Origin: Psychrobacter submarinus | Lineage (GTDB): Bacteria; Pseudomonadota; Gammaproteobacteria; Pseudomonadales; Moraxellaceae | DNA length: 64,000 nucleotides | Assembly (NCBI RefSeq): GCF_904846685.1 | Contig: NZ_CAJHBQ010000001.1 | Coordinates: 1,240,001-1,304,000 of the forward strand | Reading direction: 5' to 3' | In this document: positions 54,248 to 63,810 of the stretch, piece after piece | How the letters are laid out: every line of letters starts with the position of its first letter | Position numbering within the stretch: position 1 is the first letter of the stretch | The notes under the pieces: model-generated | Databases searched by the model: none | What the model was told of the DNA's origin: nothing | What the model saw: only the letters and a program-made list of their open reading frames with translations | Position numbers and translations under genes: made by a program

Positions 54248-56041
54248 CTATTGTTTATTAATTACCGGTTGTAGTGCTTCAGCAAGCTGTGTTAATTCGA
54301 CAAAGCCGCGGCGTAAACCATTAGCATCGTCAACGGTCTGATAGCTGAGACTTTGGTTGGCAAGCTGAGTACTATCACTATATTGCCAATCATTGATATA
54401 TGGGCTTTGTTGCAAACGCTGTCCAAAGCTTGCTACTGCTACCGCAAACTGAGTATCAGGGTGCGCGCTCATTAAGGAGACTCTTTTATTGACTGTAGTA
54501 ATTGGCAGCTCAAGCAATTTTGAGGAGGCTTGCGGGGTGGCCTTGTAGCGAATCTTGAGGAAGCCCAGCTCCTTATTATTACTGTTATTCGCTAAAGCTT
54601 GGGTATTATCAGCATAACGGCGCGGAGCAATTGCGCCCTTCTCACCTCTAGGTGTGATTTCAAATAGCGCGACTACAGCCTTGCCCGCGCCTAACTCGCC
54701 AGCATCAACCTTATCGTTATTGAAGTCTTGCTCAGCTAGCAGACGATTCTCGTAGCCAATCAAGCGCCATTCATCGACGTGCGCTGGGTTGAACTCTAGC
54801 TGAATTTTGACATCACTTGCAACCGTATTAAAAGTCGCATTTAGCTCATCATCAAGTACTTTTTTGGCCTCGCTTAAGCTATCGATATAGCTATAATTGC
54901 CATTACCGTTATCAGCGGTTTGTTCCATCATATAGTCATTGAGATTGCCGCGACCAAAGCCTAAAGTCGATAAGGAGATACCGCGATCGCGATTGGCTTT
55001 GACCAAATCCATCATCTCATCGACGTCGCTGATGCCCACATTAAAATCGCCATCAGTCAGCATAAGGATGCGATTGATACTACCCTCTTTTAAAGTTTTG
55101 CTCGCCTGCTCATAAGCCAGTTTTAGCGCGTCCTCACCATTGGTCGAGCCTGCCGCCTTTAGGCTATTCACCGCTGCTTGAATCGTTGCCGTCTCGCTAC
55201 CACTAGTCGGCGCAAGTGCCACTCGGGTGCTGCCTGAATAAGTGACAATACTGATAGTATCCTGCGCCCGCAGCTGCTTGGCAAGTAAGTTTAACGTGGC
55301 TTTGGCCAACGTTAATTTATCAGAGGATCTCATAGAGCCTGAGACATCGACCAAAAACACTAGGTTGGCTGCTGGTAGCTGCGCTCTGGCGCTACGAGTG
55401 TACTGGGCCGGATCGATGGCCTTGATACCGACTTTGAGAATTTGATTGGCCTGATCGACCCTATCCCAAGGCGAGTCGACAATCTCAGTCTCCACTACAA
55501 ACGGCGCTTGCCCTAAACGCTGACTGTTAGAAAAATCATAAGGAAAATAATTGATCATCTCCTCGACTCTGACCGCGTCGGCAGGCGGCAGCTGACCTTC
55601 GTTGAGATAGCGGCGCACATTACTATAGCTACCGGTGTCAGTATCGATGGATAAAGTCGCTACCGGATTGTCTAAGGTACGGTTGATGGGATTGGCGATG
55701 TTTTTTTGATAGTTATCACCGGCTGGCTCTACCACGACGATAGGCGCAGGCCTAATAACTGCTGGCCCTGAGGAGATATCATAAAGTGTATTGGCGCGGT
55801 TTATAGATGGACTTGGCACTTGCGACCTTTTACTGTTTTGGGCCACTGGCGCTGATACGACAACTGGTGCTTCAATTAATCCAGCTTCGCTTTCTATGAC
55901 ACGGCTACTATTGTCGCTAGCCGTCACGACGCTTTGCTGTGAGCTACAAGCGCTTAGGCTTAAAGCTGCTAAAATACTGACTGCTAAAGTCTTCGTGGTC
56001 ACGGTGTGTGAGCGCAAGCGATGGTGATAAAAAGGTGACAT
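54248..56041 (-). CDS. VWA-domain lipoprotein, YfbK-like
   Basis: The product of ~597 residues has a lipoprotein signal (ILAALSLSACSSQQ). A conserved N-terminal region (NPVATLSIDTDTGSYSNVRRYLNEGQLPPADAVRVEEMINYFPYDF) is followed by a von Willebrand A domain with the MIDAS motif LVFLVDVSGSMRSSDK and LTDGDFNVG, then the C-terminal YfbK/DUF3520-type domain. This is the order in E. coli YfbK, whose role is unknown. The ATG at 56041 is used because AAGGA overlaps the ATG at 56050. There is no operon partner. Confidence 0.92.
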   Translation of the reverse strand: MSPFYHHRLRSHTVTTKTLAVSILAALSLSACSSQQSVVTASDNSSRVIESEAGLIEAPVVVSAPVAQNSKRSQVPSPSINRANTLYDISSGPAVIRPAPIVVVEPAGDNYQKNIANPINRTLDNPVATLSIDTDTGSYSNVRRYLNEGQLPPADAVRVEEMINYFPYDFSNSQRLGQAPFVVETEIVDSPWDRVDQANQILKVGIKAIDPAQYTRSARAQLPAANLVFLVDVSGSMRSSDKLTLAKATLNLLAKQLRAQDTISIVTYSGSTRVALAPTSGSETATIQAAVNSLKAAGSTNGEDALKLAYEQASKTLKEGSINRILMLTDGDFNVGISDVDEMMDLVKANRDRGISLSTLGFGRGNLNDYMMEQTADNGNGNYSYIDSLSEAKKVLDDELNATFNTVASDVKIQLEFNPAHVDEWRLIGYENRLLAEQDFNNDKVDAGELGAGKAVVALFEITPRGEKGAIAPRRYADNTQALANNSNNKELGFLKIRYKATPQASSKLLELPITTVNKRVSLMSAHPDTQFAVAVASFGQRLQQSPYINDWQYSDSTQLANQSLSYQTVDDANGLRRGFVELTQLAEALQPVINKQ

Positions 56042-56050
56042 AAATAACAT

Positions 56051-56407
56051 CCTTGTGATTAGGGATAAGCCTTTATTTATACTACTGAACTCATTTGCTA
56101 AAAGCTATATAAAGCGGCGCTGTCTTTAAAATAACAACCTGCAAAACAATAATGTATAAAATGACAAGGTATAAAACAACAAGGCGTCATGAACTGTCGT
56201 CTAATCGCCTATAAGTCTTTTTAATTCTTAGTATTTGCTTTACGATAGCAGTATTATCACACTAACCCTTTGTTTGAGACATTCTTTAAACGCAGTCGAC
56301 AGCTATATTATGCCTGTATTGGCTTTAACATTGATTGATACCACCCCTTTTTGAACCGATTATTTTTAAACCTATTAAAAGTATTGTTAACAAGCGAACC
56401 TTAATTT
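56051..56407. other. Divergent promoter region between the YfbK-like gene and parC
   Basis: These 357 AT-rich bp include short imperfect direct repeats (TATAAAATGACAAGG / TATAAAACAACAAGG at about 56155-56185). No gene or terminator is seen. Confidence 0.5.
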
Positions 56408-58696
56408 ATGCCTGATATTATAGATAATGATCCTACCCTATTAGCGAGTGAGCCGATGGACAGCCGCTCTGTCGCTGAATTCACTGAACAAGCCTACCTC
56501 AACTACGCCATGTACGTGATCATGGATCGCGCCCTGCCCAATATCGCTGACGGTCTCAAACCGGTGCAGCGCCGTATCGTCTATGCGATGAGCGAGCTGG
56601 GACTCAAAGCGAGCGCAAAACCCAAAAAGTCGGCGCGTACCGTCGGTGACGTGCTCGGTAAATACCACCCGCACGGCGATAGCGCTTGTTATGAAGCGAT
56701 GGTGCTGATGGCGCAGCCATTTAGTTATCGCTATCCGCTAATCACCGGCCAAGGCAACTGGGGTAGCCCTGATGACCCCAAATCCTTTGCCGCCATGCGC
56801 TATACCGAAGCTAAAATGTCCGCTTATGCCAATACGCTCCTTGCTGAGCTAGGCCAAGGTACGGTTGACTGGCAGGATAACTTCGATGGCTCCTTGCAAG
56901 AGCCTGTGACCTTGCCTGCGCGTCTGCCTAATATCTTGTTAAATGGCACGACAGGTATCGCCGTCGGTATGGCCACCGATATTCCGCCGCACAACTTAAA
57001 CGAAGTGGTGCGCGCTGCTATTCGCTTGCTCAAAAATCCAGATCTCTCGGTTAAGCAATTGACGCAATCCATACCCGCGCCTGATCTACCGACGAATGCT
57101 GAAATCATCACCAGTAAAAAAGACTTGCAGGCGATGTATGAAAGCGGGCGCGGTAGCTATAAGATGCGTGCGACCTTCCATATCGATCCCAAAGAAAAAA
57201 ACCTCGTCATTATCGATGCGCTGCCCTATCAAGTCTCAGGCAATAAAATACAAGAGCAAATCGCCCGCTTAATGACGGATAAAAAACTGCCTTGGGTGGT
57301 CGATATCCACGATGAGTCTGATCACGAAAACCCTTGCCGCATTGTGCTTGAGCTCAAATCAACTCGCGTCGATGTCGAGCGGGTGATGAGTCATCTATTC
57401 GCTAGTACCGATCTTGAGAGTAATTACCGCGTCAATATGAATATGATTGGCCTAAATGGTAAACCGCAAGTCAAAAACCTCAAAGAAATCCTAGAAGAAT
57501 GGCTGGTCTGCCGCCGCTCAGTAGTCACCCGCCGCGTGCAGTTTCGCTTAGATAAAATCGATAAGCGCTTGCATATCTTGGCAGGCTTACTCATCGCATA
57601 TCTGCACATTGATGAAGTCATTCGTATTATCCGTGAAGAGGACGATCCTAAAGCAACTTTGATGCAAGATTATGATCTCAGCGAGATCCAAGCCAATGCT
57701 ATCTTGGACATTCGCTTGCGTCAGTTGGCAAAATTAGAGGAGATTGAGCTACGTAGTGAGCAAGACGAACTCAAAGCAGAACGCGCCAAACTACAAGAGT
57801 ATCTCGATAATCCTGAGAGCTTAACTCGTCTAATGATTGATGAGCTGACAGCGGATATGAAAGAGCACGGTAACGAGCGTATGTCGCCACTGATGGAGCG
57901 CGATGAAGCCCAAGCGCTTAAAGAGTCGGATCTGATACCAAGCGAGCCGATCACCGCGATACTCTCCAAAGCGGGCTGGATACGCGCGGCTAAAGGTCAC
58001 GAGGTCGATCCTCAAGGCATGAGCTATCGCTCAGGTGACGCCTATCAAGCGTATGTGCGCGGTAAATCAAATGAGAAAATCTACGTGCTCGATAGCACAG
58101 GACGTAGCTATAGTATTGACGCGCACAACCTCGCCTCGGCGCGTGGTCAAGGTGATCCACTGACCAGCGTACTCAAACCACCCGCAGGCGCAAGCTTTGA
58201 GCAGCTACTCACGGGTAGCGACGATCAGCGTATCATCCTCGCCAGCTCTAACGGCTATGGCTTTATCAATACGTTAGCTAATCTTGATAGCAATCAAAAA
58301 ACGGGTAAAAAGATCATCAATCTGGCCGCCGACAGTCAGCTGTTGCCAGTAGCTCGTATCGACGCTAATATAACGAGTAGTGAAGATAACGCAGAAAAAG
58401 TCACTCCTGATCACGTCGCGGTGGTGACGAATGCAGGATATTTATTAATCTTTGCACTCGATGACTTGCCGGAACAAGCGCGCGGCAAGGGTAATAAAAT
58501 GATCACGCTTAAGGGCGATGAAGAGGTATTAGCGATTACGCCGCTAAGCTTGCAAGATAGTTTAGTCATTACTGCGGGTAAGCGTCATGTGACCTTAAAG
58601 CCAATGGATTTGGCCAATTATACGGGCACGCGTGGTAATCGCGGTGGTCAGTTGCCAAGAGGCTTTCAGAATGTGAGTTCGGTTGAGGTTGGTTGA
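56408..58696 (+). CDS. parC: DNA topoisomerase IV subunit A
   Basis: ParC is the DNA-cleaving subunit of topoisomerase IV, which unlinks daughter chromosomes. The 762-residue length and the [39 protein letters not shown] opening are typical. The catalytic tyrosine is Y132 in [11 protein letters not shown]. The quinolone region [14 protein letters not shown] has Ser92 and Glu96, equivalent to the sensitive E. coli S80 and E84. The C-terminal half has degenerate beta-propeller blades as in ParC, not the GyrA box of gyrase. parE is not in the window. A REP palindrome begins 24 bp after the stop. Confidence 0.97.
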   Translation: MPDIIDNDPTLLASEPMDSRSVAEFTEQAYLNYAMYVIMDRALPNIADGLKPVQRRIVYAMSELGLKASAKPKKSARTVGDVLGKYHPHGDSACYEAMVLMAQPFSYRYPLITGQGNWGSPDDPKSFAAMRYTEAKMSAYANTLLAELGQGTVDWQDNFDGSLQEPVTLPARLPNILLNGTTGIAVGMATDIPPHNLNEVVRAAIRLLKNPDLSVKQLTQSIPAPDLPTNAEIITSKKDLQAMYESGRGSYKMRATFHIDPKEKNLVIIDALPYQVSGNKIQEQIARLMTDKKLPWVVDIHDESDHENPCRIVLELKSTRVDVERVMSHLFASTDLESNYRVNMNMIGLNGKPQVKNLKEILEEWLVCRRSVVTRRVQFRLDKIDKRLHILAGLLIAYLHIDEVIRIIREEDDPKATLMQDYDLSEIQANAILDIRLRQLAKLEEIELRSEQDELKAERAKLQEYLDNPESLTRLMIDELTADMKEHGNERMSPLMERDEAQALKESDLIPSEPITAILSKAGWIRAAKGHEVDPQGMSYRSGDAYQAYVRGKSNEKIYVLDSTGRSYSIDAHNLASARGQGDPLTSVLKPPAGASFEQLLTGSDDQRIILASSNGYGFINTLANLDSNQKTGKKIINLAADSQLLPVARIDANITSSEDNAEKVTPDHVAVVTNAGYLLIFALDDLPEQARGKGNKMITLKGDEEVLAITPLSLQDSLVITAGKRHVTLKPMDLANYTGTRGNRGGQLPRGFQNVSSVEVG

Positions 58697-58719
58697 TTGC
58701 GTTCTTTAAGTCTAGAGAA

Positions 58720-58742
58720 GCTGGGCTAAAAGTCCAGCCTAC
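58720..58742 (-). repeat. REP palindrome 1
   Basis: The 23-bp sequence reads, on the minus strand, GTAGGCTGGAC then TTTTAGCCCAGC: a GTAG head plus a palindrome with one changed base. It matches the copies at 59597 and 60225. Confidence 0.8.
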
Positions 58743-58965
58743 GCTTACTTACAACTACTTTTGCAAGAGGTCTAATAAATAATAATAAAAATTAAGTATG
58801 TTCGATATAGATATAAAATAGAGGTATATCGTTGAGATTTTAAAAAAATTAGAAAAAAGAGTATTTCAAAATACAGATCCAGAAAAATTATATAAATACA
58901 GATATATATATTACTTCGTCGTTTTTATCGTTTTTTTAGTTATTACTTATAATTACAGATATGCA

Positions 58966-59577
58966 GTGGGTTTGGGAAGCTTTACTTTCTATATATCTAT
59001 ATTCTTAATTTTATCAGAAGGTAGCGCTAGAGTAAGACGAAATAAAATATTAGCTGGGTCAGTTGGTGATATGTTTAGCTTTGCTATGCTTCCCACAATT
59101 ATACTAATAGGTCTTCCTTTATTTACAAATTTAGGAGCAACTAATATCTATTTTATGAATTTTGCAGTCGATGAGTCTAATTTAGATACTATTAGCGGTA
59201 CAGTTATAAAAGATGTCAATCATAACGAAATTATTAAAATAAATGATGCTAATAGCAATAAACATAGCTTCGTTTTCAACTATCCATATAATAGTTTTAA
59301 AAAACAAGAAGTGTATGTCCCTCAGGGAACTAAAGTTCAAATTAAATATATTGAGCTGAACCGAAAATCACCTTCTAAACAAGACCACTTTCGCTTAGCT
59401 TATGAAATCCGTAACGATGATAGAGTATATCTAAACTATCGTTCAGCTAAAGAACATTATATAAAATTTCGTAGTAAAGCTATTAAACACATACTACTTG
59501 GTAGTATTTTTTATATTTTATCGGGTGTATTAATTTTCGTTCTATACCTAGAAATCTCGAAAGAAAAGGAAGCTTAA
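58966..59577 (+). CDS. AT-rich membrane protein of unknown function
   Basis: From the GTG at 58966 the frame gives 203 residues. There are helices near the start (LGSFTFYISIFLILS and FSFAMLPTIILIGLPLF), a beta-rich central domain (VDESNLDTISGTVIKDVNHNEIIKI...) and a C-terminal helix (ILLGSIFYILSGVLIFVLYL). The frame stays open upstream to 58822 without an ATG, GTG or TTG and would add another helix (YYFVVFIVFLVITYNY). The true start may therefore be unusual, or the 5' end may be damaged. GC content is low. No family recognised. It lies between two REPs. Confidence 0.6.
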   Translation: MGLGSFTFYISIFLILSEGSARVRRNKILAGSVGDMFSFAMLPTIILIGLPLFTNLGATNIYFMNFAVDESNLDTISGTVIKDVNHNEIIKINDANSNKHSFVFNYPYNSFKKQEVYVPQGTKVQIKYIELNRKSPSKQDHFRLAYEIRNDDRVYLNYRSAKEHYIKFRSKAIKHILLGSIFYILSGVLIFVLYLEISKEKEA

Positions 59578-59596
59578 ATGAGTACAATTAGTAAGC

Positions 59597-59619
59597 GTAG
59601 GCTGGGCTTTTAGCCCAGC
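59597..59619 (+). repeat. REP palindrome 2
   Basis: The 23-bp perfect copy has a GTAG head followed by GCTGGGC, TTTTA and GCCCAGC-type arms. It lies 34 bp beyond the RAYT stop codon and points toward it. Confidence 0.85.
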
Positions 59620-59652
59620 AAAACTATATCAAAAAAACTAAACCCCAAATTA

Positions 59653-60189
59653 TCAATCATAATCAATTTCAATCACATCAACACCTACCCCGCCCCAATC
59701 TAACGAATAAAGTCCTTTTTCTACGCAACTTTGAAACGTCGAATACGGCCAATCAACAGGACTATTTACATAACCATGTTTTACTGCGTTGTAATGGATA
59801 TAATCCATGTGTCGCCTATAATCTAACTCATCTCTAATTCTATGCTCCCAAAACCGCCGTTGCCAAATACCGCGCTCTCTGCTTCTTATCCGAGACTGAC
59901 TTATGGTTTCACTTGCAGATTTCTTAATTCGACGAGAAAAATGCGTTTTAATACTGGCGATGATCACAGCGTAATTATCGCTAGTCTCTGCTAAAGTAAT
60001 GAGCATATGTATATGATCAGGTAGCAATATCATGGCATGAAGTTCAAAATCGTGGTTTTGTTTAGTCAGTTGATAAGCATGACGAAACTCATTGATATGC
60101 TTTGTCAGCAGCTTACTTTTACGATTTGCTAGATTTACGGTCAGAAAGTAGGTGCCCCCTTTTGTCTTATCTCTGATATAAGTTCGCAT
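59653..60189 (-). CDS. REP-associated tyrosine transposase (RAYT)
   Basis: The 178-residue Y1_Tnp-fold (IS200-like) protein has the HUH motif LLPDHIHMLI (H59, H61) and the RAYT C-terminal signature WQRRFWEHRIRDELDYRRHMDYIHYNAVKHGYV, which carries the candidate catalytic Tyr. RAYTs are single-copy, usually vertically inherited enzymes that cut and join REP sequences. REPs of the GTAG-head type lie on both sides in inverted orientation, as expected for a REP/RAYT locus. The product appears intact. Confidence 0.93.
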   Translation of the reverse strand: MRTYIRDKTKGGTYFLTVNLANRKSKLLTKHINEFRHAYQLTKQNHDFELHAMILLPDHIHMLITLAETSDNYAVIIASIKTHFSRRIKKSASETISQSRIRSRERGIWQRRFWEHRIRDELDYRRHMDYIHYNAVKHGYVNSPVDWPYSTFQSCVEKGLYSLDWGGVGVDVIEIDYD

Positions 60190-60224
60190 GGATTGCGCCT
60201 ATAGTGTGTTTAAAGCATTTAAAT

Positions 60225-60247
60225 GCTGGGCTAAAAGCCCAGCCTAC
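60225..60247 (-). repeat. REP palindrome 3
   Basis: The same 23-bp sequence as REP 2 in the opposite direction, with its GTAG head at 60247, 36 bp upstream of the RAYT start codon. Confidence 0.85.
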
Positions 60248-60325
60248 AAAGAATTTCATTCTAAACCAATGTATCAAAACCCAACCACGACCAATAGTTA
60301 AAAGAACATAGATTTGCCGCTAGCC

Positions 60326-60458
60326 CCGACTGTAGCGGTATCCTGCTGAGCTGGGCGAGTTGTGAGGGCTAGGTTTTGGGGTGGCTCGCAGAGCAGGAGA
60401 CACCCCAAACCGTAGCCCTCGCCTCGCGCGGGTGAGCAGATACAAGCGTAAGGCGGGA
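60326..60458. repeat. GC-rich 133-bp foldback element
   Basis: A core 20-bp arm (60365-60384, GAGGGCTAGGTTTTGGGGTG) pairs with 60402-60421 with one mismatch/bulge. Further out GTATC..TGCT (60339-60348) pairs with AGCA..GATAC (60436-60444), and CCCG (60326) with CGGG (60455). The sequence is much richer in G and C than its surroundings and has no open frame. It could be a structured RNA, a MITE-like element or a large terminator; no T-run follows. Confidence 0.7.
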
Positions 60459-60492
60459 GAAGCTATTAATAACGTTTTATATATTCTAACCC

Positions 60493-61092
60493 CTACCCCT
60501 GCCGTAACCCCAAAATCGGAATCACCAAATCCTCTTCATCAGTGAGATGTTGCTGCAGTAAATCGGTCACGGCTACTAGCGTTTTATGTAGCTCTTCGGC
60601 AAGTGCCTTATCCTCTATCTCACTTCTCGCCAGCTGATCATTTTGAATTTGTAACTTATCGAGCAGCTCATTAAGATACTCATGATCATGGCCTAATATC
60701 TCAAAGGCAGGTGCGAGCTTGGGGTACATGCTGACAAACTCTGGGAAAAACCCGTCGTCCTCTACCTCGTGGTGCTGATGCAGTTTGAGCACATGCATAT
60801 TGATGCGTTTCAATATTTGTGAGCGGTATTCGCTCCAGTCAAACTCGCCGCTGATATAAGCTTCGCTGATTTGCACAAGAATACGTTGGCGTTTGCGTAT
60901 ATTGGTATGCACCTTAAGCCAACCTGAGGTCTTATAAGCGTAGTCCGCGCCAAACCACTGATCGGGCGGCAGCTTATTATATAAAAACAACCAGTCCGTC
61001 TCCAAGCGGCTATCGGGATGCCTTGGAGCCAGACTAAATAGATCATCGTCTAAAGCCTGCTGACTTGTCTTATTATTGGCAGATAAGGTCAT
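60493..61092 (-). CDS. Hemerythrin-domain protein
   Basis: The 199-residue protein has the hemerythrin HHE four-helix pattern: LKVHTNIRKR, KLHQHHEVEDDGFFPEF, ILGHDHEYLNELL and LLQQHLTDEEDLVIPIL. The His and Glu spacing fits a di-iron site. Such proteins bind oxygen, sense redox state or store iron. The first ~40 residues are extra. It is divergent from the photolyase-related gene with 214 bp between. Confidence 0.87.
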   Translation of the reverse strand: MTLSANNKTSQQALDDDLFSLAPRHPDSRLETDWLFLYNKLPPDQWFGADYAYKTSGWLKVHTNIRKRQRILVQISEAYISGEFDWSEYRSQILKRINMHVLKLHQHHEVEDDGFFPEFVSMYPKLAPAFEILGHDHEYLNELLDKLQIQNDQLARSEIEDKALAEELHKTLVAVTDLLQQHLTDEEDLVIPILGLRQG

Positions 61093-61306
61093 TGAGTTAT
61101 CCTAATTTATTATGGGGTCGATACTGAGTTATATGGTGATTTTACTCTTTGATTGATAGGGTTAGCTGAGCAAAACACCTTTCTAATATCGATAACAATA
61201 AAGCGATAAGCGCTGTATAGACGCCTGGTAAATAACATAATCCACCCTGACAAAGCTGCAATCGCTCCTTTATAATAAACGGAATTTATCAAAGTAGGCT
61301 TAACTT

Positions 61307-62830
61307 ATGAGTAAATGTATTAGCCTTATCTTTCCGCATCAACTGTTTGCTGATACCTCGCTTTGGCAGGACGTGTGCTACCTCATTGAGGAGGATTTAT
61401 ACTTTACTCAGTATCCGTTTCATAAGCAAAAGCTAGTGCTGCACCGCGCGAGTATGAAGGCCTACGAGCAGACATTAAAAAATGCGGGTAAGACAGTGCA
61501 CTATGTAGATTCAGTACATGAGCATAGCGACTGCCGCAAGCTGATTGCGAGCTTTATAAGTCACAAGGATGAACCAGATAATGATCAATCCATCAAAAAA
61601 ATTTACTGTATTGACTTAGTCGATGACTGGCTACGCATGCACGTGCAACAGGCGATATTGGACGCTGATATCGAGTTTGATGTGTCGCCGACGCCGATGT
61701 TCTTAAACCCTTTGCCTGTGTATTGTGAGTTTTTTCGCGATAATCGTCTGTTTCATCACGACTTCTATATGGAGCAGCGCAAACGTGAAAAGATTCTGAT
61801 TGATGACGAAGAAGAGCCGATTGGTGGTCAATGGTCATTCGATGAGGATAATCGCAAAAAATACCCGCGCAAACAGACGCCGCCTGCAATCAAGTTTACT
61901 AAGTTAACTGAGCGTTACGAGGAAGCACTAGGGTATGTCAAAGATAACTTTAGCGAGCATTATGGCGAGGCTAATGCTGACTTTCGTTATCCGACTACGC
62001 ATGATGAGGCAGAAGAATGGCTTGAGGACTTTTTAGCGATACGCTTTAAGGAGTTTGGCAAGTATGAGGACGCTATTGTCGCTGACGAGCACATTTTGCA
62101 TCACAGTATCTTGACGCCGATGCTCAACACCGGACTGCTCACCCCTGAGCAAGTGGTAACGCGCACGCTGGAGGTCAGCGAAGAATACGAGATTCCGCTG
62201 AACTCTTTAGAGGGTTTTATCCGTCAGATTATTGGTTGGCGCGAGTTTATGTATGGACTCTATGAGTCTATCGGTCGCAAGCAGCGCACGAGTAACTTTT
62301 GGGGTTTTACCCGTAAGATACCGCCGAGTTTTTATACGGGCGATACCGGAATTGTACCGATTGATACCACGATTAAAAAAGTGCTGAAGACGGGATACGC
62401 GCATCATATTGAGCGCTTGATGGTGTTTGGCAATTTTATGCTGCTCTGTGAGTTTGACCCTGATGAGGTCTATCAGTGGTTTATGGAGCTATTTATCGAT
62501 AGCTATGATTGGGTGATGGTGCCCAACATCTATGGCATGAGTCAGTTTGCTGATGGTGGCCTGATGGCGACGAAACCTTATATTAGCGGTAGTAACTATA
62601 TTAATAAAATGAGCAATTATCAGACCAAGTCCAAAGGCGAGCTGATTGAGTGGGCGGCGATATGGGACGGTCTGTTTTGGCGCTTTATGTATGTGCATCG
62701 CGACTTTTTTGAGAAAAATCCGCGTATCGGCATGCTACTATCGATGTGGGATAAGATGGATAACGACCAGCAAAAACAGCACTTAAAAAATGCCAATGAG
62801 TTTTTAGCGCTATTAGATAAAGAAGTTTAA
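61307..62830 (+). CDS. Photolyase-related protein (PhrB/DPRP-like) lacking Fe-S cysteines
   Basis: The 507-residue protein belongs to the deoxyribodipyrimidine photolyase-related group typified by Agrobacterium PhrB, a (6-4) photolyase. Signatures are LIFPHQLFADTSLW at the start, the GFIRQIIGWREFMYGLY helix, WGFTRKIP, HHIERLMVFGNFMLL and the FAD-pocket stretch NIYGMSQFADGGLMATKPYISGSNYINKMSNY. In PhrB that last segment leads into a CxxC plus a later Cys that hold a 4Fe-4S cluster; here it reads QTKSKGELIEWAAIWDGLFW with no Cys. The product may repair DNA by light or act as a receptor. A phosphatase gene follows 33 bp later in the same direction. Confidence 0.88.
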   Translation: MSKCISLIFPHQLFADTSLWQDVCYLIEEDLYFTQYPFHKQKLVLHRASMKAYEQTLKNAGKTVHYVDSVHEHSDCRKLIASFISHKDEPDNDQSIKKIYCIDLVDDWLRMHVQQAILDADIEFDVSPTPMFLNPLPVYCEFFRDNRLFHHDFYMEQRKREKILIDDEEEPIGGQWSFDEDNRKKYPRKQTPPAIKFTKLTERYEEALGYVKDNFSEHYGEANADFRYPTTHDEAEEWLEDFLAIRFKEFGKYEDAIVADEHILHHSILTPMLNTGLLTPEQVVTRTLEVSEEYEIPLNSLEGFIRQIIGWREFMYGLYESIGRKQRTSNFWGFTRKIPPSFYTGDTGIVPIDTTIKKVLKTGYAHHIERLMVFGNFMLLCEFDPDEVYQWFMELFIDSYDWVMVPNIYGMSQFADGGLMATKPYISGSNYINKMSNYQTKSKGELIEWAAIWDGLFWRFMYVHRDFFEKNPRIGMLLSMWDKMDNDQQKQHLKNANEFLALLDKEV

Positions 62831-62863
62831 AAGAACGCAAATTTAAGCAGGACAAGGATAACT

Positions 62864-63700
62864 ATGTTTACCGAATTTAAGGCCAGCGGCGCACAGGCAA
62901 CCAGTAAAATCCCAACGCCAAAAATCATCTTCTTCGATATTGATGATACTTTGAGCCGCGCGGGCATTATCGATAAAACCAATCAAGCGACACTAGAGGC
63001 GCTAGCGGATAGCGATATCAAACTTGTCATCTCAACCGGCCGCTCCAAAGCCATATTGCCGCCTGACATTTTAGCGCTGCTAGAAGCGGATGTACTAGAC
63101 GCGATTATCTGTATGAATGGTCAATACAGCTTCGATAAAAGTGGCAGAATCAGTCACTATCCGCTGACCGATCAGCAAACCGCAAAAATCGTTCATCTGT
63201 GCCAAGCGAGCAATCTCATCCACAAGTTTGATTCGGCGACGCATATTTCATGGTCGGATGAAAACGAGCGCCTGCGCGAATTTAATGCGCGCACGCCAAA
63301 CTCTATCGTCGACCCTAATTATTATCAAACCAATGAAGTCTATCAATGCTCAGTGTTCTTTAATAACAAACAGGAAAAAATGCAAGAGGTGGACTTTGCT
63401 AAGGATGATCTCAAGCTGGTGCATTGGCACAATACGGGCGCGGATATCTTGCCGATAGATGCATCAAAAGCGCGCGGTATCCTCGATGTTTGCGCGTATT
63501 ATGGTGTGGACGCTCAAGACTGCATGGCGTTTGGTGATGGTTTTAATGATTTAGAGATGTTCGATTTGGTGGGCTTTGCCGTCGCTATGGGAGATGCACA
63601 ACCTGCCTTAATTGAGCGCGCCGATTTTGTCACAGGCACTATTGAGGAGCGCGGGATTCAGTCGGTGCTTGAGCGCTTGGCGCTAAAGGTTACTTCATAA
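62864..63700 (+). CDS. Cof-type HAD-IIB phosphatase
   Basis: The 278-residue protein has the HAD nucleophile motif FFDIDDTL, motif II in KLVISTGRSK, a C2B-type cap and motif IV GDGFNDLEMFDLVGFAVAMGDA. Such enzymes dephosphorylate sugar phosphates, FMN or pyridoxal phosphate; the specific substrate is unknown. Its position 33 bp after the photolyase-related gene suggests one transcript, which might hint at flavin chemistry, but that is speculation. A terminator follows. Confidence 0.9.
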   Translation: MFTEFKASGAQATSKIPTPKIIFFDIDDTLSRAGIIDKTNQATLEALADSDIKLVISTGRSKAILPPDILALLEADVLDAIICMNGQYSFDKSGRISHYPLTDQQTAKIVHLCQASNLIHKFDSATHISWSDENERLREFNARTPNSIVDPNYYQTNEVYQCSVFFNNKQEKMQEVDFAKDDLKLVHWHNTGADILPIDASKARGILDVCAYYGVDAQDCMAFGDGFNDLEMFDLVGFAVAMGDAQPALIERADFVTGTIEERGIQSVLERLALKVTS

Positions 63701-63725
63701 GTACCATAGATAGTGAGTACTAAAA

Positions 63726-63757
63726 AAAACCCTTGCCACAACCTGACAAGGGTTTTT
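63726..63757. terminator. Terminator after the HAD gene
   Basis: AAAACCCTTG pairs with CAAGGGTTTT across 11 nt with A-run and T-run flanks; it serves the HAD gene and the convergent AbgT gene. Confidence 0.9.
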
Positions 63758-63810
63758 AGTGTTACACAGATAGCTATTGCCAATCCTGCTACCGTAACGA
63801 TAAAACCAGC

